Shown: one piece after another, positions 21,568-31,652 of the stretch | How positions within the stretch are numbered: position 1 is the stretch's first letter | How the letters are laid out: each line of letters begins with the position of its first letter | NCBI RefSeq assembly: GCF_020166395.1 | Contig: NZ_JAIQXU010000009.1 | Location: 62,001 to 126,000 of the forward strand | DNA length: 64,000 bases | Source of the DNA: Deinococcus betulae | GTDB taxonomy: Bacteria > Deinococcota > Deinococci > Deinococcales > Deinococcaceae | Direction of reading: 5' to 3' | Program-made: the position numbers and the translations under genes | The notes under the pieces: generated by a model | Databases searched by the model: none | What the model saw: the letters and a program-made list of their open reading frames with translations, nothing else | What the model was told of the DNA's origin: nothing

Positions 21568-22920
21568 ATGGCAGAGCTGATGAGCAGAGAAGGCAACAAG
21601 GTGGAATTCAAGGTCACGGTGCCCGCCGCCGAAGTGAACCGTGCATATGACCAGGTGTGGGCCGGCCTGGCGCGCGACGTGCGCGTGCCTGGCTTCCGCC
21701 CCGGCAAGGCGCCGCGCAAGGTCATCGAAGGCCGCGTGGGCAAGGGCTACGTCGAGCAGGAAGTGCGTGACCGCCTGCTGCAGACCCACTACACCCAGGC
21801 CGCCCGCGAACTGAAGCTGAGCCTGGTGGACGCCACCATTGACCCCCAGACCCTGCAAAGCGGTCAGTCCTTTGAATTCATGGTCAAGGGCGAAACCTAC
21901 CCTGAAGTCAAACTGGCCGACTGGAGCGGGCTGCAGCTCAGCGCCGCCGCTCCTGAAATTACCGACGAGGTCCTGGAGCGCACCCTCAGCGACCTGCGCG
22001 AGCGCAACGCCACCTTCGAGAGTGCCGAGCGTCCCATCGAGGCCAGCGATCAGGTCACCATCGAAGAAGAGGGCGAGGACGGCGGCAGCTACCCCGTCTA
22101 CCTCGACGTGGCCGAGGCGCATGTGCGTGACGCCCTGCTGGGCAAGACCAAGGGCGACACCGTGACCATCACGGTGCCCGCGCACAGCCACGGCGACCAT
22201 GAACACCCCGAGCACACGGTCACGGTCACGGTGGTGGACGTGAAGACCAAGCAGCTGCAGGAGCTGAACGACGAGTTCGCCAGCAGCCTGAACTTTGATT
22301 CGCTGGAGCGTCTGCGCACCGACCTGAAGGCCGAGCTGGAGCGCCGCGCGCAGCAGGAAGGCGACGCTGGCCGCCGCGAAGAGTTCATCACGGCGCTGGT
22401 GGAAGGCATGGAAGCCGATATTCCCCAGGCGCTGCTGGACCGCCGCCGCGAGTCTATGATGGAAGAAATCAAGGACGACCTGGGCCGCCAGGGCGTCAAG
22501 TGGGACGAGTACGAGAGCTTCATGCAGGAGCAGGGCAAGCTGGACGACTTCCTGGCCGACTTGGGCAAGAACGCCGAGACCCGCGTGAAGCGCGACCTGG
22601 TACTGGAGCGCCTGGCCGAGGACCTGAAAGTTCAGGTCAGCGACGCCGAGTTCAACCAGACCATGAACGCGCTGGCGCAGGCCAACGGCCTGAGCGCCGC
22701 CGAGTTGAGCAAGCAGCTGGGGCCGAATGGCATCAACTCGTACTACATCAGCCTGACCCGCGAGAAGGGCCTTCAGCAGGCCATGACGCAGCTGGCCGGT
22801 GGCCAGAGCGAGCAGGCCAGCACCGCCCAAGCCAACACGGCTGAAGACAGCGCCGAGCCGACTGCACCTGAATCGGCCAGCACCGAGGCGACCGAGCAGG
22901 CGGACATCACCGAAAGCTAA
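21568..22920 (+). CDS. tig: Trigger factor (ribosome-associated chaperone, PPIase)
   Basis: A 450-residue trigger factor. The ribosome-binding signature GFRPGKAPRKVIE lies at about residues 42-54. The FKBP-type PPIase domain follows (about 150-235, with a His/Glu-rich insertion SHGDHEHPEH), and a helical C-terminal domain follows from about 240. The last 45 residues form an acidic, Ala/Ser/Thr/Glu-rich tail (ending EQADITES) that looks disordered and lies beyond the usual family end. The start is ATG 21568 with GGGAGA upstream. A strong terminator follows at 22936. It folds nascent chains at the ribosome exit. Confidence 0.93.
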   Translation: MAELMSREGNKVEFKVTVPAAEVNRAYDQVWAGLARDVRVPGFRPGKAPRKVIEGRVGKGYVEQEVRDRLLQTHYTQAARELKLSLVDATIDPQTLQSGQSFEFMVKGETYPEVKLADWSGLQLSAAAPEITDEVLERTLSDLRERNATFESAERPIEASDQVTIEEEGEDGGSYPVYLDVAEAHVRDALLGKTKGDTVTITVPAHSHGDHEHPEHTVTVTVVDVKTKQLQELNDEFASSLNFDSLERLRTDLKAELERRAQQEGDAGRREEFITALVEGMEADIPQALLDRRRESMMEEIKDDLGRQGVKWDEYESFMQEQGKLDDFLADLGKNAETRVKRDLVLERLAEDLKVQVSDAEFNQTMNALAQANGLSAAELSKQLGPNGINSYYISLTREKGLQQAMTQLAGGQSEQASTAQANTAEDSAEPTAPESASTEATEQADITES

Positions 22921-22935
22921 GCGGCTGTGGCCGGA

Positions 22936-22974
22936 CCGGGGAAGCGTGCAGGTGGCGCTTCCCCGGTTTCTTTT
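22936..22974 (+). terminator. Rho-independent terminator of tig
   Basis: CCGGGGAAGCG (22936-22946) pairs perfectly with CGCTTCCCCGG (22956-22966) across a 9-nt loop, followed by TTTCTTTT. Confidence 0.9.
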
Positions 22975-23000
22975 GGTCCTTCCCACAAACTCTGAACTCG

Positions 23001-23034
23001 ATTCATTGAACAGGCGTTCAAAGAATGTTACGGT
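23001..23034 (+). promoter_or_regulatory. fabH promoter with overlapping palindromic operator
   Basis: TTGAAC (23006-23011), a 17-bp spacer and TACGGT (23029-23034), 7 nt before the fabH ATG: a complete leaderless promoter. The -35 box is half of the palindrome TTGAAC-AGGC-GTTCAA, which extends to ATTCATTGAAC / GTTCAAAGAAT with one mismatch. A bound repressor would cover the -35 box and spacer. A similar TTGAAC-TCC-GTTCAA lies before acpP. Confidence 0.7.
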
Positions 23035-23041
23035 GGGTGAC

Positions 23042-24100
23042 ATGAGTGATCCTTCTGTCTCGGCCCTGACGGCCCGGCCCAGTCTGGGCGTCACGGCGCT
23101 GGGCACCTACGCCCCCGAACGCGTGGTGCCCAACAGTGAATTCGAAACCCGCATGGACACGACGGCCGAGTGGATCGAGTCGCGCACCGGCATCCGCGAG
23201 CGGCGCTTTGCTGGGCCCGACCAGTACACCAGCGACCTGGGCGTGCTGGCCGTGCGCGACTTGCTGCGGCGTGACCCGGACGCCCTGCGCGAGGTGGACG
23301 CCGTGATCTGCGCCACCGTCAGCCCCGACGCCCTGATGCCCTCTACGGCCGCCCTCATTGCCATGCAGGTGGGCCTGGTGGGCGCGGCGGCCTTTGACCT
23401 GAGTACCGCGTGCAGCGGCTTTGTGTACGGCCTGAGCGTGGCCCAGGGCCTGATCCTGGCGGGCAGCGCCCGGCGCGTCCTGGTGGTGGGCGCCGAGGCC
23501 CTGAGCAAAATCGTGGATCCGAACGACCGCAACACCGCCATTCTGTTTGGGGACGGCGCGGGCGCGGCGGTGGTCGGGCCGGTGCCTGACGGCTACGGCT
23601 TTCAGGAATTTGTGCTGGGGGCCGATGGCAATGGGGGTGCCAGCCTGTACCTGCGCTGCGTGGCGCCGCGCCTGCCGGGCGGCTTTGAGATGTCCCAGTC
23701 GGTCGGCATGAACGGCCGTGAGGTGTTCAAGTTCGCCGTGCGGGTGCTGGGTGAAAGCGGCACCCAGGCGCTGGCCAAGAGCGGCCTGACGAGTGCCGAC
23801 GTGGACTGGGTGATTCCCCATCAGGCCAACGTGCGCATTATCGAGGCCGCGATGGAGCGTTTTGGCCTGCCCATGAGCAAGGCCACCGTGAACCTGGACC
23901 GCTACGGCAACACCAGTTCGGCCACGGTGCCGCTGGTGATGCGAGAGGCCATTGACGACGGCCGCATTCAGGACGGTCAGCAGCTGCTGCTGATTGCCTT
24001 CGGCGGCGGCCTGTCGTGGGTGGCCGGCACCATGAAGTGGTGGGCAGGGGCGCCCAGCCTGCATTCCCGCACCCCTGAAGAAGTGGGGGCCTGGGCATGA
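23042..24100 (+). CDS. fabH: 3-oxoacyl-ACP synthase III
   Basis: A 352-residue condensing enzyme that starts fatty acid synthesis by joining an acyl-CoA primer to malonyl-ACP. The catalytic Cys is at about residue 124 in DLSTACSGFVYGL, His is in WVIPHQANVRII and Asn in DRYGNTSSATVPL. WIESRTGIRERR near the N-terminus is the CoA-binding arginine segment. Use of branched primers would fit Deinococcus lipids, but this is inference. It opens an operon with fabD, a DinB-like gene and fabG, each overlapping the next by 4 nt. Confidence 0.95.
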   Translation: MSDPSVSALTARPSLGVTALGTYAPERVVPNSEFETRMDTTAEWIESRTGIRERRFAGPDQYTSDLGVLAVRDLLRRDPDALREVDAVICATVSPDALMPSTAALIAMQVGLVGAAAFDLSTACSGFVYGLSVAQGLILAGSARRVLVVGAEALSKIVDPNDRNTAILFGDGAGAAVVGPVPDGYGFQEFVLGADGNGGASLYLRCVAPRLPGGFEMSQSVGMNGREVFKFAVRVLGESGTQALAKSGLTSADVDWVIPHQANVRIIEAAMERFGLPMSKATVNLDRYGNTSSATVPLVMREAIDDGRIQDGQQLLLIAFGGGLSWVAGTMKWWAGAPSLHSRTPEEVGAWA

Positions 24101-25014
24101 CGCCAGACGTGAGAATCGCCGCCCTCTTTCCGGGCCAGGGGTCGCACGCCGTGGGCATGGGGGCTGACCTGGCCGCCACCTTCCCCGAGGCGGCCGAGGT
24201 CTACGCCCAGGCTGACGCGGTGCTGCCCGGCCTGCGCGCCCTGATAGAAACCGGGCCGCTGGACGACCTGACCCTGACCGCCAACCAGCAGCCGGCCCTG
24301 GTGGCGGCGTCGGTGGCGGCCTACCGGGCGTGGCGGGCCCACACCGGCCTGACCCCTGCCTTCGCGGCGGGGCACTCGCTGGGCGAGTATTCCGCGCTCG
24401 TGGCGGCCGACGCCCTGAGTCTGGGAGACGCCCTGCGCCTGACCCGTCAGCGAGGCGAGCTGATGCAGGCGGCGGTGCCCGTGGGCGAGGGCGCCATGAG
24501 CGCCGTGATGGGCGACCCGGCTGTGGTGCAGGAGGTCTGCGCCGCACACGCTGGGGTGCAGCCTGCCAACTTCAATGCCCCCACCCAGACCGTGATTTCG
24601 GGGACCAGGGCGGCTGTCGAGGCGGCCGGCGCCGAGCTGAAGGCGCGCGGCCTGAAAGCCATTCCGCTCAAGGTCAGCGCGCCCTTTCACTGCACCCTGA
24701 TGGACCCGGCGGCGCAGGGCCTGGCGCCCGCCCTACACACCGTCCGGTACGCGCCGCCGGCTTTTCCGGTGTACGCCAACGTGACCGCTCAGCCCACTAC
24801 CGACGCGGCCCCGCTGCCAGACTTGCTGACCCGGCAGATCACGGGTGCTGTGCGCTGGGTCGAGACGATTGAGGCGCTGGCGGCGGCCGGGGCCGAGGTC
24901 TTTATCGAGTTTGGCCCTGGTAAGGTTCTGACTGGTCTGGTGGGGCGCATTCTGCCGGGCGCCCGTACGCTCAACGTGGGCACGGTGGAGCAGGTCCAGA
25001 GCTTTTCTCTGTGA
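24097..25014 (+). CDS. fabD: Malonyl-CoA:ACP transacylase
   Basis: A 305-residue acyltransferase that loads malonate onto ACP. AALFPGQGSHAVGMG is the N-terminal signature, the active Ser94 is in GHSLGEYSAL, and the catalytic His is in APFHCTLMDPA. The LTRQRGELMQAA arginine binds the malonyl carboxylate. Its ATG overlaps the fabH stop (ATGA at 24097-24100). Confidence 0.95.
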   Translation: MTPDVRIAALFPGQGSHAVGMGADLAATFPEAAEVYAQADAVLPGLRALIETGPLDDLTLTANQQPALVAASVAAYRAWRAHTGLTPAFAAGHSLGEYSALVAADALSLGDALRLTRQRGELMQAAVPVGEGAMSAVMGDPAVVQEVCAAHAGVQPANFNAPTQTVISGTRAAVEAAGAELKARGLKAIPLKVSAPFHCTLMDPAAQGLAPALHTVRYAPPAFPVYANVTAQPTTDAAPLPDLLTRQITGAVRWVETIEALAAAGAEVFIEFGPGKVLTGLVGRILPGARTLNVGTVEQVQSFSL

Positions 25015-25535
25015 GCCGCGACGAGCTGCGGCAGGCTCTGGCGGCGCGCACCGAGGAAGTGGCGGCGGTTGTTGAAGCCCTGGAGACGGAAGCTTTCTCC
25101 CGTGGGAGAGCTGACCAGTGGTCGCCCGCTCATCACCTGGACCACCTGACCCGGTCGCATAAAGTGCTGGCGATGGCGCTGTCCATGCCGCGGGACCGTT
25201 TCGGGTGGGGGACCCGCCCGGTAGGGACGCCAGGGCAAGCCTACGACACCCTCAGAGACGAGTACCTGCGGCGCTTGCGTGAGCAGGGCGTCAAGGCCAC
25301 AGGCCGCTTTGTGCCGCAGCCGCATGGCGCGCAGTATGAGCAGCTAGACCAGTACCGCCAGTCCGTCGACTTGCTGGCCCATCACCTTATGGCCTATGTG
25401 AACGAGGCTGAACTGGACACGGCCACCCTGCCCCACCCGGTGCTGGGAGAGCTGAGTGTGCGTGAGATGCTCCTCTTTACGCTGTACCACAACGAACATC
25501 ATCTTCGCGGCCTGACCGCACAGGAGCCTCTATGA
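25011..25535 (+). CDS. DinB-like four-helix protein inside the fab operon
   Basis: A 174-residue protein of the DinB/YfiT-like four-helix family. Candidate metal ligands are [10 protein letters not shown] (about residues 41-50) and the C-terminal [10 protein letters not shown]. Such proteins are thiol-dependent metalloenzymes or of unknown function, and they are expanded in Deinococcus. It starts with GTG overlapping the fabD stop and ends overlapping the fabG start, so its translation is tied to fatty acid synthesis genes. I know of no fixed role for DinB proteins in that pathway. Confidence 0.75.
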   Translation: MSRDELRQALAARTEEVAAVVEALETEAFSRGRADQWSPAHHLDHLTRSHKVLAMALSMPRDRFGWGTRPVGTPGQAYDTLRDEYLRRLREQGVKATGRFVPQPHGAQYEQLDQYRQSVDLLAHHLMAYVNEAELDTATLPHPVLGELSVREMLLFTLYHNEHHLRGLTAQEPL

Positions 25536-26293
25536 CCGACCTGTCTACCCCGCCTTCCCGCAAAGTCGCCCTGGTCACGGGCAGCAGCCGGGGGCTTGGC
25601 CGCGCTATGGCCCTGGGCCTGGCCCGTGCCGGCTTTGACGTGGCTGTGCATTACGGCCGCAATGCTGCTGAGGCCGAGGCGGTGGCCGCCGAGGCCCGTC
25701 AGAGTGGCGCCCGCGCCGAGGTCTACGGCGCCGACCTGACCGTCCCCGCCAACGCTGGCACACTGGTCGAAACGGTGATCAAGGAGATGGGCCGACTGGA
25801 CGTGCTGGTCAACAACGCCGGCATCACCCGCGATACGCTGGCCATTCGCATGAAAGACGAGGACTGGGACGTGGTGCTGCAGACCAACCTTTCCAGCGCC
25901 TTTGTGGCCTGCCGCGCTGCCATTAAACACATGATGCGGGCGCGGGCCGGGCGGATTATCAATGTGGCGTCGGTGGTGGGCCTGACGGGCAATCCGGGAC
26001 AGGCCAACTACGTGGCCAGCAAGGCGGGCCTGATTGGCCTGACCAAGGCGCTGGCCAAGGAGTACGGCGGGCGCGGCATTACTGTGAACGCCATCGCCCC
26101 TGGCTTTATCCAGAGCGACATGACGGCGCAGCTGCCGGACAACGTGCAGCAGGCGTACCTGGGCAGCATCCCCCTGTCCCGCTTTGGTCAGCCCGAAGAG
26201 GTCGCGTCCCTGGTGGCTTTTCTGGCCAGCGACGGCGCCGCGTACATCACGGGGCAGACGATCGGGGTGGACGGCGGCCTGAATCCCCACTGA
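25532..26293 (+). CDS. fabG: 3-oxoacyl-ACP reductase
   Basis: A 253-residue NADPH-dependent [19 protein letters not shown] is the cofactor loop, NNAGITRD the NAG motif, and Tyr-x3-Lys is in [21 protein letters not shown], with Ser in INVASVVG. The end, [18 protein letters not shown], is diagnostic of FabG. It reduces 3-oxoacyl-ACP in each elongation cycle. Start ATG 25532 overlaps the preceding gene by 4 nt; it is the last gene of the operon. Confidence 0.95.
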   Translation: MTDLSTPPSRKVALVTGSSRGLGRAMALGLARAGFDVAVHYGRNAAEAEAVAAEARQSGARAEVYGADLTVPANAGTLVETVIKEMGRLDVLVNNAGITRDTLAIRMKDEDWDVVLQTNLSSAFVACRAAIKHMMRARAGRIINVASVVGLTGNPGQANYVASKAGLIGLTKALAKEYGGRGITVNAIAPGFIQSDMTAQLPDNVQQAYLGSIPLSRFGQPEEVASLVAFLASDGAAYITGQTIGVDGGLNPH

Positions 26294-26474
26294 GCATATG
26301 GAACAGTGAAGGATTGATGGAGAAGGGCCAGAGGACGGCTTCAAAGATGACGTTTGCCGTTTCAATACCTCAGAATTACGTCGAGGACGGCCAGAAAGCC
26401 CTCTGGTGTACCGGGATTGACCGTCAGGGCCGGGCCGGGCCAGCCACTGCCTCTTCCTGTTGACCCCTCTTCCC

Positions 26475-26489
26475 TTGAACTCCGTTCAA
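26475..26489 (+). promoter_or_regulatory. Palindrome upstream of acpP
   Basis: TTGAAC-TCC-GTTCAA followed by AG, a near copy of the fabH operator (there the spacer is AGGC). It lies 69 nt before the acpP ATG and about 30 nt before a TAGACT (26519-26524) that could be the -10 box. The rest of the 265-nt gap after fabG contains no gene. Confidence 0.55.
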
Positions 26490-26558
26490 AGCCCCGGCCC
26501 CTTTTGACGCGCCACGTGTAGACTGGCGCAGACTTCAGCACGCAGGAGGTATGAATTT

Positions 26559-26789
<231 letters not shown>

Positions 26790-26891
26790 ACCCGCCTGTT
26801 TTCCCTGAACAGGGACAAGCAGCGAGGACGTGAGGCGGGACGCGGCGCTTGGGTGCCGTTTCCCGCCTCCGATTCATCAGGAGGCACACAG

Positions 26892-28136
<1,245 letters not shown>

Positions 28137-28147
28137 GGACCAAGAAA

Positions 28148-28177
28148 GCCGCGCCCAGTGATCGACCTGGGCGCGGC
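28148..28177. terminator. Bidirectional terminator between fabF and the convergent gene
   Basis: GCCGCGCCCAG (28148-28158) and CTGGGCGCGGC (28167-28177) form a perfect 11-bp stem with an 8-nt loop. The minus-strand side is followed by TTTCTTGG, so it should stop the 28193 gene best. Confidence 0.75.
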
Positions 28178-28192
28178 GGTGCTGTTCTGGCT

Positions 28193-28705
28193 TTAGAGGC
28201 CTCGGTCACCGTCGCCGTGCACCTGATGCTGTAACTCGCTGGTCTCGCCGGAAGGCAGGTCGCCAGGGCGCTGGCTGACGTGGGGCGGGCCTTTCTCGCT
28301 GGGGGGCGTGTAGCCGGGGTTGGGGTCAATGCTGCTCAGGCGAGCTTCGGTGGCCGTGGCGGTCGAAGCGTTGATGCCCAGGCCAGAGGAAGGCACCAAG
28401 GCGTCTAGATTCTCGCCGCCCAGGCCTGCGACCGTCTGGGCGCCGGCAAATTCAGCGTCCTGGGGTTCGTGTTCCATGGCCACCACGTCGCGCGTGGCCA
28501 GGTGGTCAAATTGTCCCGTGACTTCACGCGCGCTGGGCACCTCCACGGGCACGTACTTGCCCTCGTCTGCGCTGCTGACGTGATCGTCGGCCGGCGTGGT
28601 GGTGTAGACCGTCTGGGCATGGTCCTTGGGGTCAGGGGTCTCGAAGCCGGTCTGCACGTTCGTGCCAGCCAGCTCGCTTGGGGGATCATGGCGGTCGTTG
28701 CTCAT
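28193..28705 (-). CDS. Hydrophilic, probably disordered protein of unknown function
   Basis: A 170-residue protein rich in Asp, Glu, Pro, Thr and Gly, with no long hydrophobic stretch and no cysteine. Segments such as GFETPDPKDHAQTVYTTTPADD and PSEKGPPHVSQRPGDLPSGE indicate little fixed structure. I recognise no domain. CACACT lies 6 nt before the ATG, close to the local leaderless -10 pattern but lacking the first T. It resembles hydrophilin-type proteins, which would suit desiccation tolerance; that is inference. Confidence 0.65.
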   Translation of the reverse strand: MSNDRHDPPSELAGTNVQTGFETPDPKDHAQTVYTTTPADDHVSSADEGKYVPVEVPSAREVTGQFDHLATRDVVAMEHEPQDAEFAGAQTVAGLGGENLDALVPSSGLGINASTATATEARLSSIDPNPGYTPPSEKGPPHVSQRPGDLPSGETSELQHQVHGDGDRGL

Positions 28706-28774
28706 GCGTCCAGTGTGCGCCTGTGGCGCTTGCCCCTGCCTTCGGGCTTTCTTGAGGCACTCCGGCAGGAATCT

Positions 28775-29449
28775 TCAGGAATCTGCCAGGCGCCCGGCCA
28801 GGGCCGCGTGCCCTTCCTCGCGCGCAAAGTCGGCGGCCCGGCGGCCATCGGCGGTGGTGACCCCAGCGTCGGCCCCGTGTGACTGCAAGAAGGCCACCAG
28901 CTCACTGTCCCCGTTCTGGGCAGCGGCCATCAGGGGCGTGAAGTCATCCTGCTGCGCGGCGTTCACGTCGGCCCCGGCCATGACGAGCGCGCGGGCCAGG
29001 GCCGCGTGGCGTCCCGCCACCGCCGAATGCAGCGGCTGGACCCGCATAGCGTTCTGACTGACAGCGTTCACGTCGGCGCCGCGCGTCAGCAGCAGCTCAG
29101 CGGCCTCGGCGCGGCCAAAAAATGCGGCCAGCCCCAGCGGCGAAAAGCCGTCGGGACTGACCCGGTGGGCGGCCTCGGGGTCGGCGTCCAGGGCGTTTTG
29201 CAGCGCTGGGACGTTGCCCACCGCCGCCGCCTCGAACACCGTCAGCGGCGCGCCTTCCTCTAGCAGCACCAGCGCCATCTCGTGGCGGCCGTAATAGGTG
29301 GCGAACAGCACCGGCGAGACACCCATGGGACTGGCGGCTGTCAGCAGCGCCGGGTCAGCGCGCACCAGCTCACGCAGCAGCGCGGCGTCCTGGGTCTTGA
29401 TGGCCAGAAACAGGGCCGCTTCCTGGTCGGTGGGGGCGTGGTCAGTCAT
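28775..29449 (-). CDS. Ankyrin-repeat protein
   Basis: A 224-residue protein of about six ankyrin repeats. Repeats are visible as MGVSPVLFATYYGRHEMALVLLEEGAP, DGFSPLGLAAFFGRAEAAELLLTRGADVN, MRVQPLHSAVAGRHAALARALVMAGADVN and DFTPLMAAAQNGDSELVAFLQSHGAD (each recognisable by its TPLxxAA and GADVN cores). No catalytic domain or signal peptide. These mediate protein binding; the partner is unknown. ATG 29449 follows TAGCCT by 6 nt, so it is probably leaderless. Confidence 0.85.
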   Translation of the reverse strand: MTDHAPTDQEAALFLAIKTQDAALLRELVRADPALLTAASPMGVSPVLFATYYGRHEMALVLLEEGAPLTVFEAAAVGNVPALQNALDADPEAAHRVSPDGFSPLGLAAFFGRAEAAELLLTRGADVNAVSQNAMRVQPLHSAVAGRHAALARALVMAGADVNAAQQDDFTPLMAAAQNGDSELVAFLQSHGADAGVTTADGRRAADFAREEGHAALAGRLADS

Positions 29450-29509
29450 GGATCAAGGCTAACGGCCCGCCCGGTCAAGACCAAGCGGGGCCGCCTGAGA
29501 AGCACAGGG

Positions 29510-30679
29510 TTACTGGGCGCGCACCACCACGGCAATGCCCATGCCGCCGCCGATGCACAGGCTGGCCACGCCGGTTTCCTTGCCCAGGCGCCGCAGCTGG
29601 TGAATCAGGGTGACCAGCACGCGCGCCCCGCTGGCGCCGATGGGGTGGCCCAGCGCCACCGCGCCGCCCGTCACGTTTACCCGCGCGGGGTCGGCCCCCA
29701 GGTCGCGCACCACGGCCAGCGACTGCGCGGCGAAGGCCTCGTTCAGCTCGAACAGGTCCACGTCGCTGACGCTCAGGCCGGCGCGGTCCAGGGCAATCGG
29801 CACCGCCTTGGCGGGTCCAATGCCCATGACGGCGGGGTCCACGCCGATGGCGGCGTAACTGGCGACCTCAGCCAGCACCGGCAGGCCATGGGCCTGGGCG
29901 TAGGCCTCGCTGGCAATCAGCAGCATGGCCGCGCCGTCGTTGATGCCGCTGGCATTGCCGGCCGTCACGGTGCCGTCTTTTTTGAAGGCAGGTTTCAGCT
30001 TCGCCAGCGCTTCGGCCGAGGTGGCGCGGGGATACTCGTCGCTGGCAAAAGTCGTGGGGCCTTTCTTGCCCGGCACTTCCACGCTGACCAGTTCGTCGGC
30101 AAAGAAGTTGCCGGCCAGGGCGGCGGCGGCGCGGGTCTGACTCTCCAGGGCGAAAGCGTCCTGGTCCTCGCGGCTCAGCTGCCACTGCGCGGCGATGGTC
30201 TCGGCGGTGACGCCCATGTGGTAGCCGCCGAACACATCGGTCAGGCCGTCACTGATGATGGAATCCAGGGCCTGGGCGTGGCCCAGGCGGTAGCCCTCGC
30301 GGGCGCGGGGCAGCAGGTACGGTGCGCGGCTCATGGATTCGGTGCCGCCGGCCAGATACAGCTGCCCGTCCCCGGCCCGGATGCCCTGCGCCGCGCTGAC
30401 CACGGCTTGCAGGCCGCTGCCACACACCCGGTTGACCGTCAGGCCCGGCACATCGTGGGGCAGACCCGCGCCAATGCCAATCTGGCGGGCCACGTTCATG
30501 CCCTGCCCGGCCTGAAGGACGTTGCCCACAATCACGTCGGCAATGTCTGCGCCGTCCACGCCCTCCAGCACCGCCTTGGCTGCTGTGACGCCCAGGTCAG
30601 CGGCCGATACGTCTTTCAGACTGCCCATAAAGTTGCCAATCGGCGTGCGCCGCGCCGCCACAATCACCAGTTTGCTCAT
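29510..30679 (-). CDS. Acetyl-CoA acetyltransferase (thiolase)
   Basis: A 389-residue thiolase. The acylated Cys is in [17 protein letters not shown] (about residue 88); the second His and Cys are in [14 protein letters not shown] and [23 protein letters not shown] and [11 protein letters not shown] are family blocks. It either condenses two acetyl-CoA or cleaves acetoacetyl-CoA; direction cannot be told. It begins 9 nt after the DoxX gene stop, so the two are one operon. Confidence 0.93.
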   Translation of the reverse strand: MSKLVIVAARRTPIGNFMGSLKDVSAADLGVTAAKAVLEGVDGADIADVIVGNVLQAGQGMNVARQIGIGAGLPHDVPGLTVNRVCGSGLQAVVSAAQGIRAGDGQLYLAGGTESMSRAPYLLPRAREGYRLGHAQALDSIISDGLTDVFGGYHMGVTAETIAAQWQLSREDQDAFALESQTRAAAALAGNFFADELVSVEVPGKKGPTTFASDEYPRATSAEALAKLKPAFKKDGTVTAGNASGINDGAAMLLIASEAYAQAHGLPVLAEVASYAAIGVDPAVMGIGPAKAVPIALDRAGLSVSDVDLFELNEAFAAQSLAVVRDLGADPARVNVTGGAVALGHPIGASGARVLVTLIHQLRRLGKETGVASLCIGGGMGIAVVVRAQ

Positions 30680-30688
30680 GCCCGGAGT

Positions 30689-31096
30689 CTAACGGGCGTT
30701 AGGCACAGGCGGGGTGTACTGGCCTGGTGACCGCCGGCCTGCCCGCCAGACAGCCCACATCAGCAGCGGTTGTAGGGGCAGGCGGCCCCAGGCCACCGCC
30801 GAGCTGACCTGAAACCGGTCACTGTCCTGCGCCATGTAGACGTTGGCTGGAAACACCGCGATTAGCAGGGCCAGCAGCCACCAGCGGGCCGCTGGCCGGG
30901 TCGCCGGGTGCAGCAGCCCCAGCCCGCCCAGGATCTCGGCCGCGCCACTCAGCAGTGTGGCGGCGCGTGGCCCGAGGGGCACCCACGGCGGCACGATCCG
31001 GTCAAAGGGCTTCGGGGCTAGAAAGTGCAGCGTTCCAGCCACGATAAAAACGGTGGCCAGCAGCAGCACCGCAGGAGAGACTCGGCGGGCGTTCAT
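30689..31096 (-). CDS. DoxX-family membrane protein
   Basis: A 135-residue protein with four likely membrane segments (PAVLLLATVFIVAGTLHF, AATLLSGAAEILGGLGLL, WWLLALLIAVFPANVYMA and a C-terminal one). GTLHFLAPKPFDRIVPPW and SGAAEILGGLGLL are typical of DoxX/DoxD-like proteins. Function uncertain; relatives act in quinone- or thiosulfate-linked redox chemistry or membrane stress. I start at ATG 31096; an in-frame TTG lies 9 nt upstream. It precedes the thiolase gene. Confidence 0.75.
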   Translation of the reverse strand: MNARRVSPAVLLLATVFIVAGTLHFLAPKPFDRIVPPWVPLGPRAATLLSGAAEILGGLGLLHPATRPAARWWLLALLIAVFPANVYMAQDSDRFQVSSAVAWGRLPLQPLLMWAVWRAGRRSPGQYTPPVPNAR

Positions 31097-31308
31097 GCCC
31101 CTCAACCTGTCACACGAGGGGACTCGGTTTCGTGACCCAAGCGGGAGATTGCTGGCCAGCGCGGGTTCTGGCGAGCCGCCACTGCTTTTCTAGGTGGTCT
31201 TCAGGTCCGCTGAACTCGTGGAGAGAGGCGCCCCAACGGAGAGGAGCCCAGAGAGGCAACGAGCAAGCGCTAGAGACGGCGTGGCTTGGACCGAATCCTT
31301 CTGCTAGA

Positions 31309-31343
31309 CCAAAAAAGAAGGAGCGCGTCGGCTCCTTCTCCTT
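31309..31343 (-). terminator. Terminator of the small hydrophilic gene
   Basis: On the minus strand GAAGGAGC pairs with GCTCCTTC over a 6-nt loop, followed by TTTTTT. It lies about 10 nt after the stop at 31354. Confidence 0.85.
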
Positions 31344-31353
31344 TCTGCTCAGG

Positions 31354-31578
31354 TTAGCCCTGCTTGGTGGCTGGGACTTGGCGCGCTTCTTCGCGGTCGC
31401 GCAGTTCCTTGTCGCTCAGGCCGTCGTCGTTGTTGCGGGGGGCCATCGCCTCGCGGTCGTTGGCGCTTTTGAACGAAGGCTGGTTGTCGTGCTCGATCTC
31501 GTGGACCTCTTTCTTGTTGCGGTCGTAGTCCTGGGGCTGGCTGGTGTGGCCCTTGTTCTTGTCGTCTTTGTCTGGCAT
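31354..31578 (-). CDS. Small, highly charged hydrophilic protein
   Basis: A 74-residue protein (MPDKDDKNKGHTSQPQDYD...) of almost only charged and polar residues, with no hydrophobic core. The second half, LSDKELRDREEARQV, could form a charged helix. No known domain. The longer frame upstream overlaps the GNAT gene and is not credible. A CAGCCT box lies 6 nt before the ATG, and a strong terminator follows. Composition is hydrophilin/LEA-like; a protective role is inference. Confidence 0.65.
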   Translation of the reverse strand: MPDKDDKNKGHTSQPQDYDRNKKEVHEIEHDNQPSFKSANDREAMAPRNNDDGLSDKELRDREEARQVPATKQG

Positions 31579-31652
31579 GGCTTCAGGCTGACAGGCGGGC
31601 CACACAGAAACCCCGGAATGACGTAAACAGCTGTTCAGAGATGAAGCGAGCC

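Noticed and set aside
30689..30702. Palindrome CTAACG-GG-CGTTAG before the thiolase gene
   Set aside because: It overlaps the DoxX stop codon inside an operon, so it is partly coding and probably chance.
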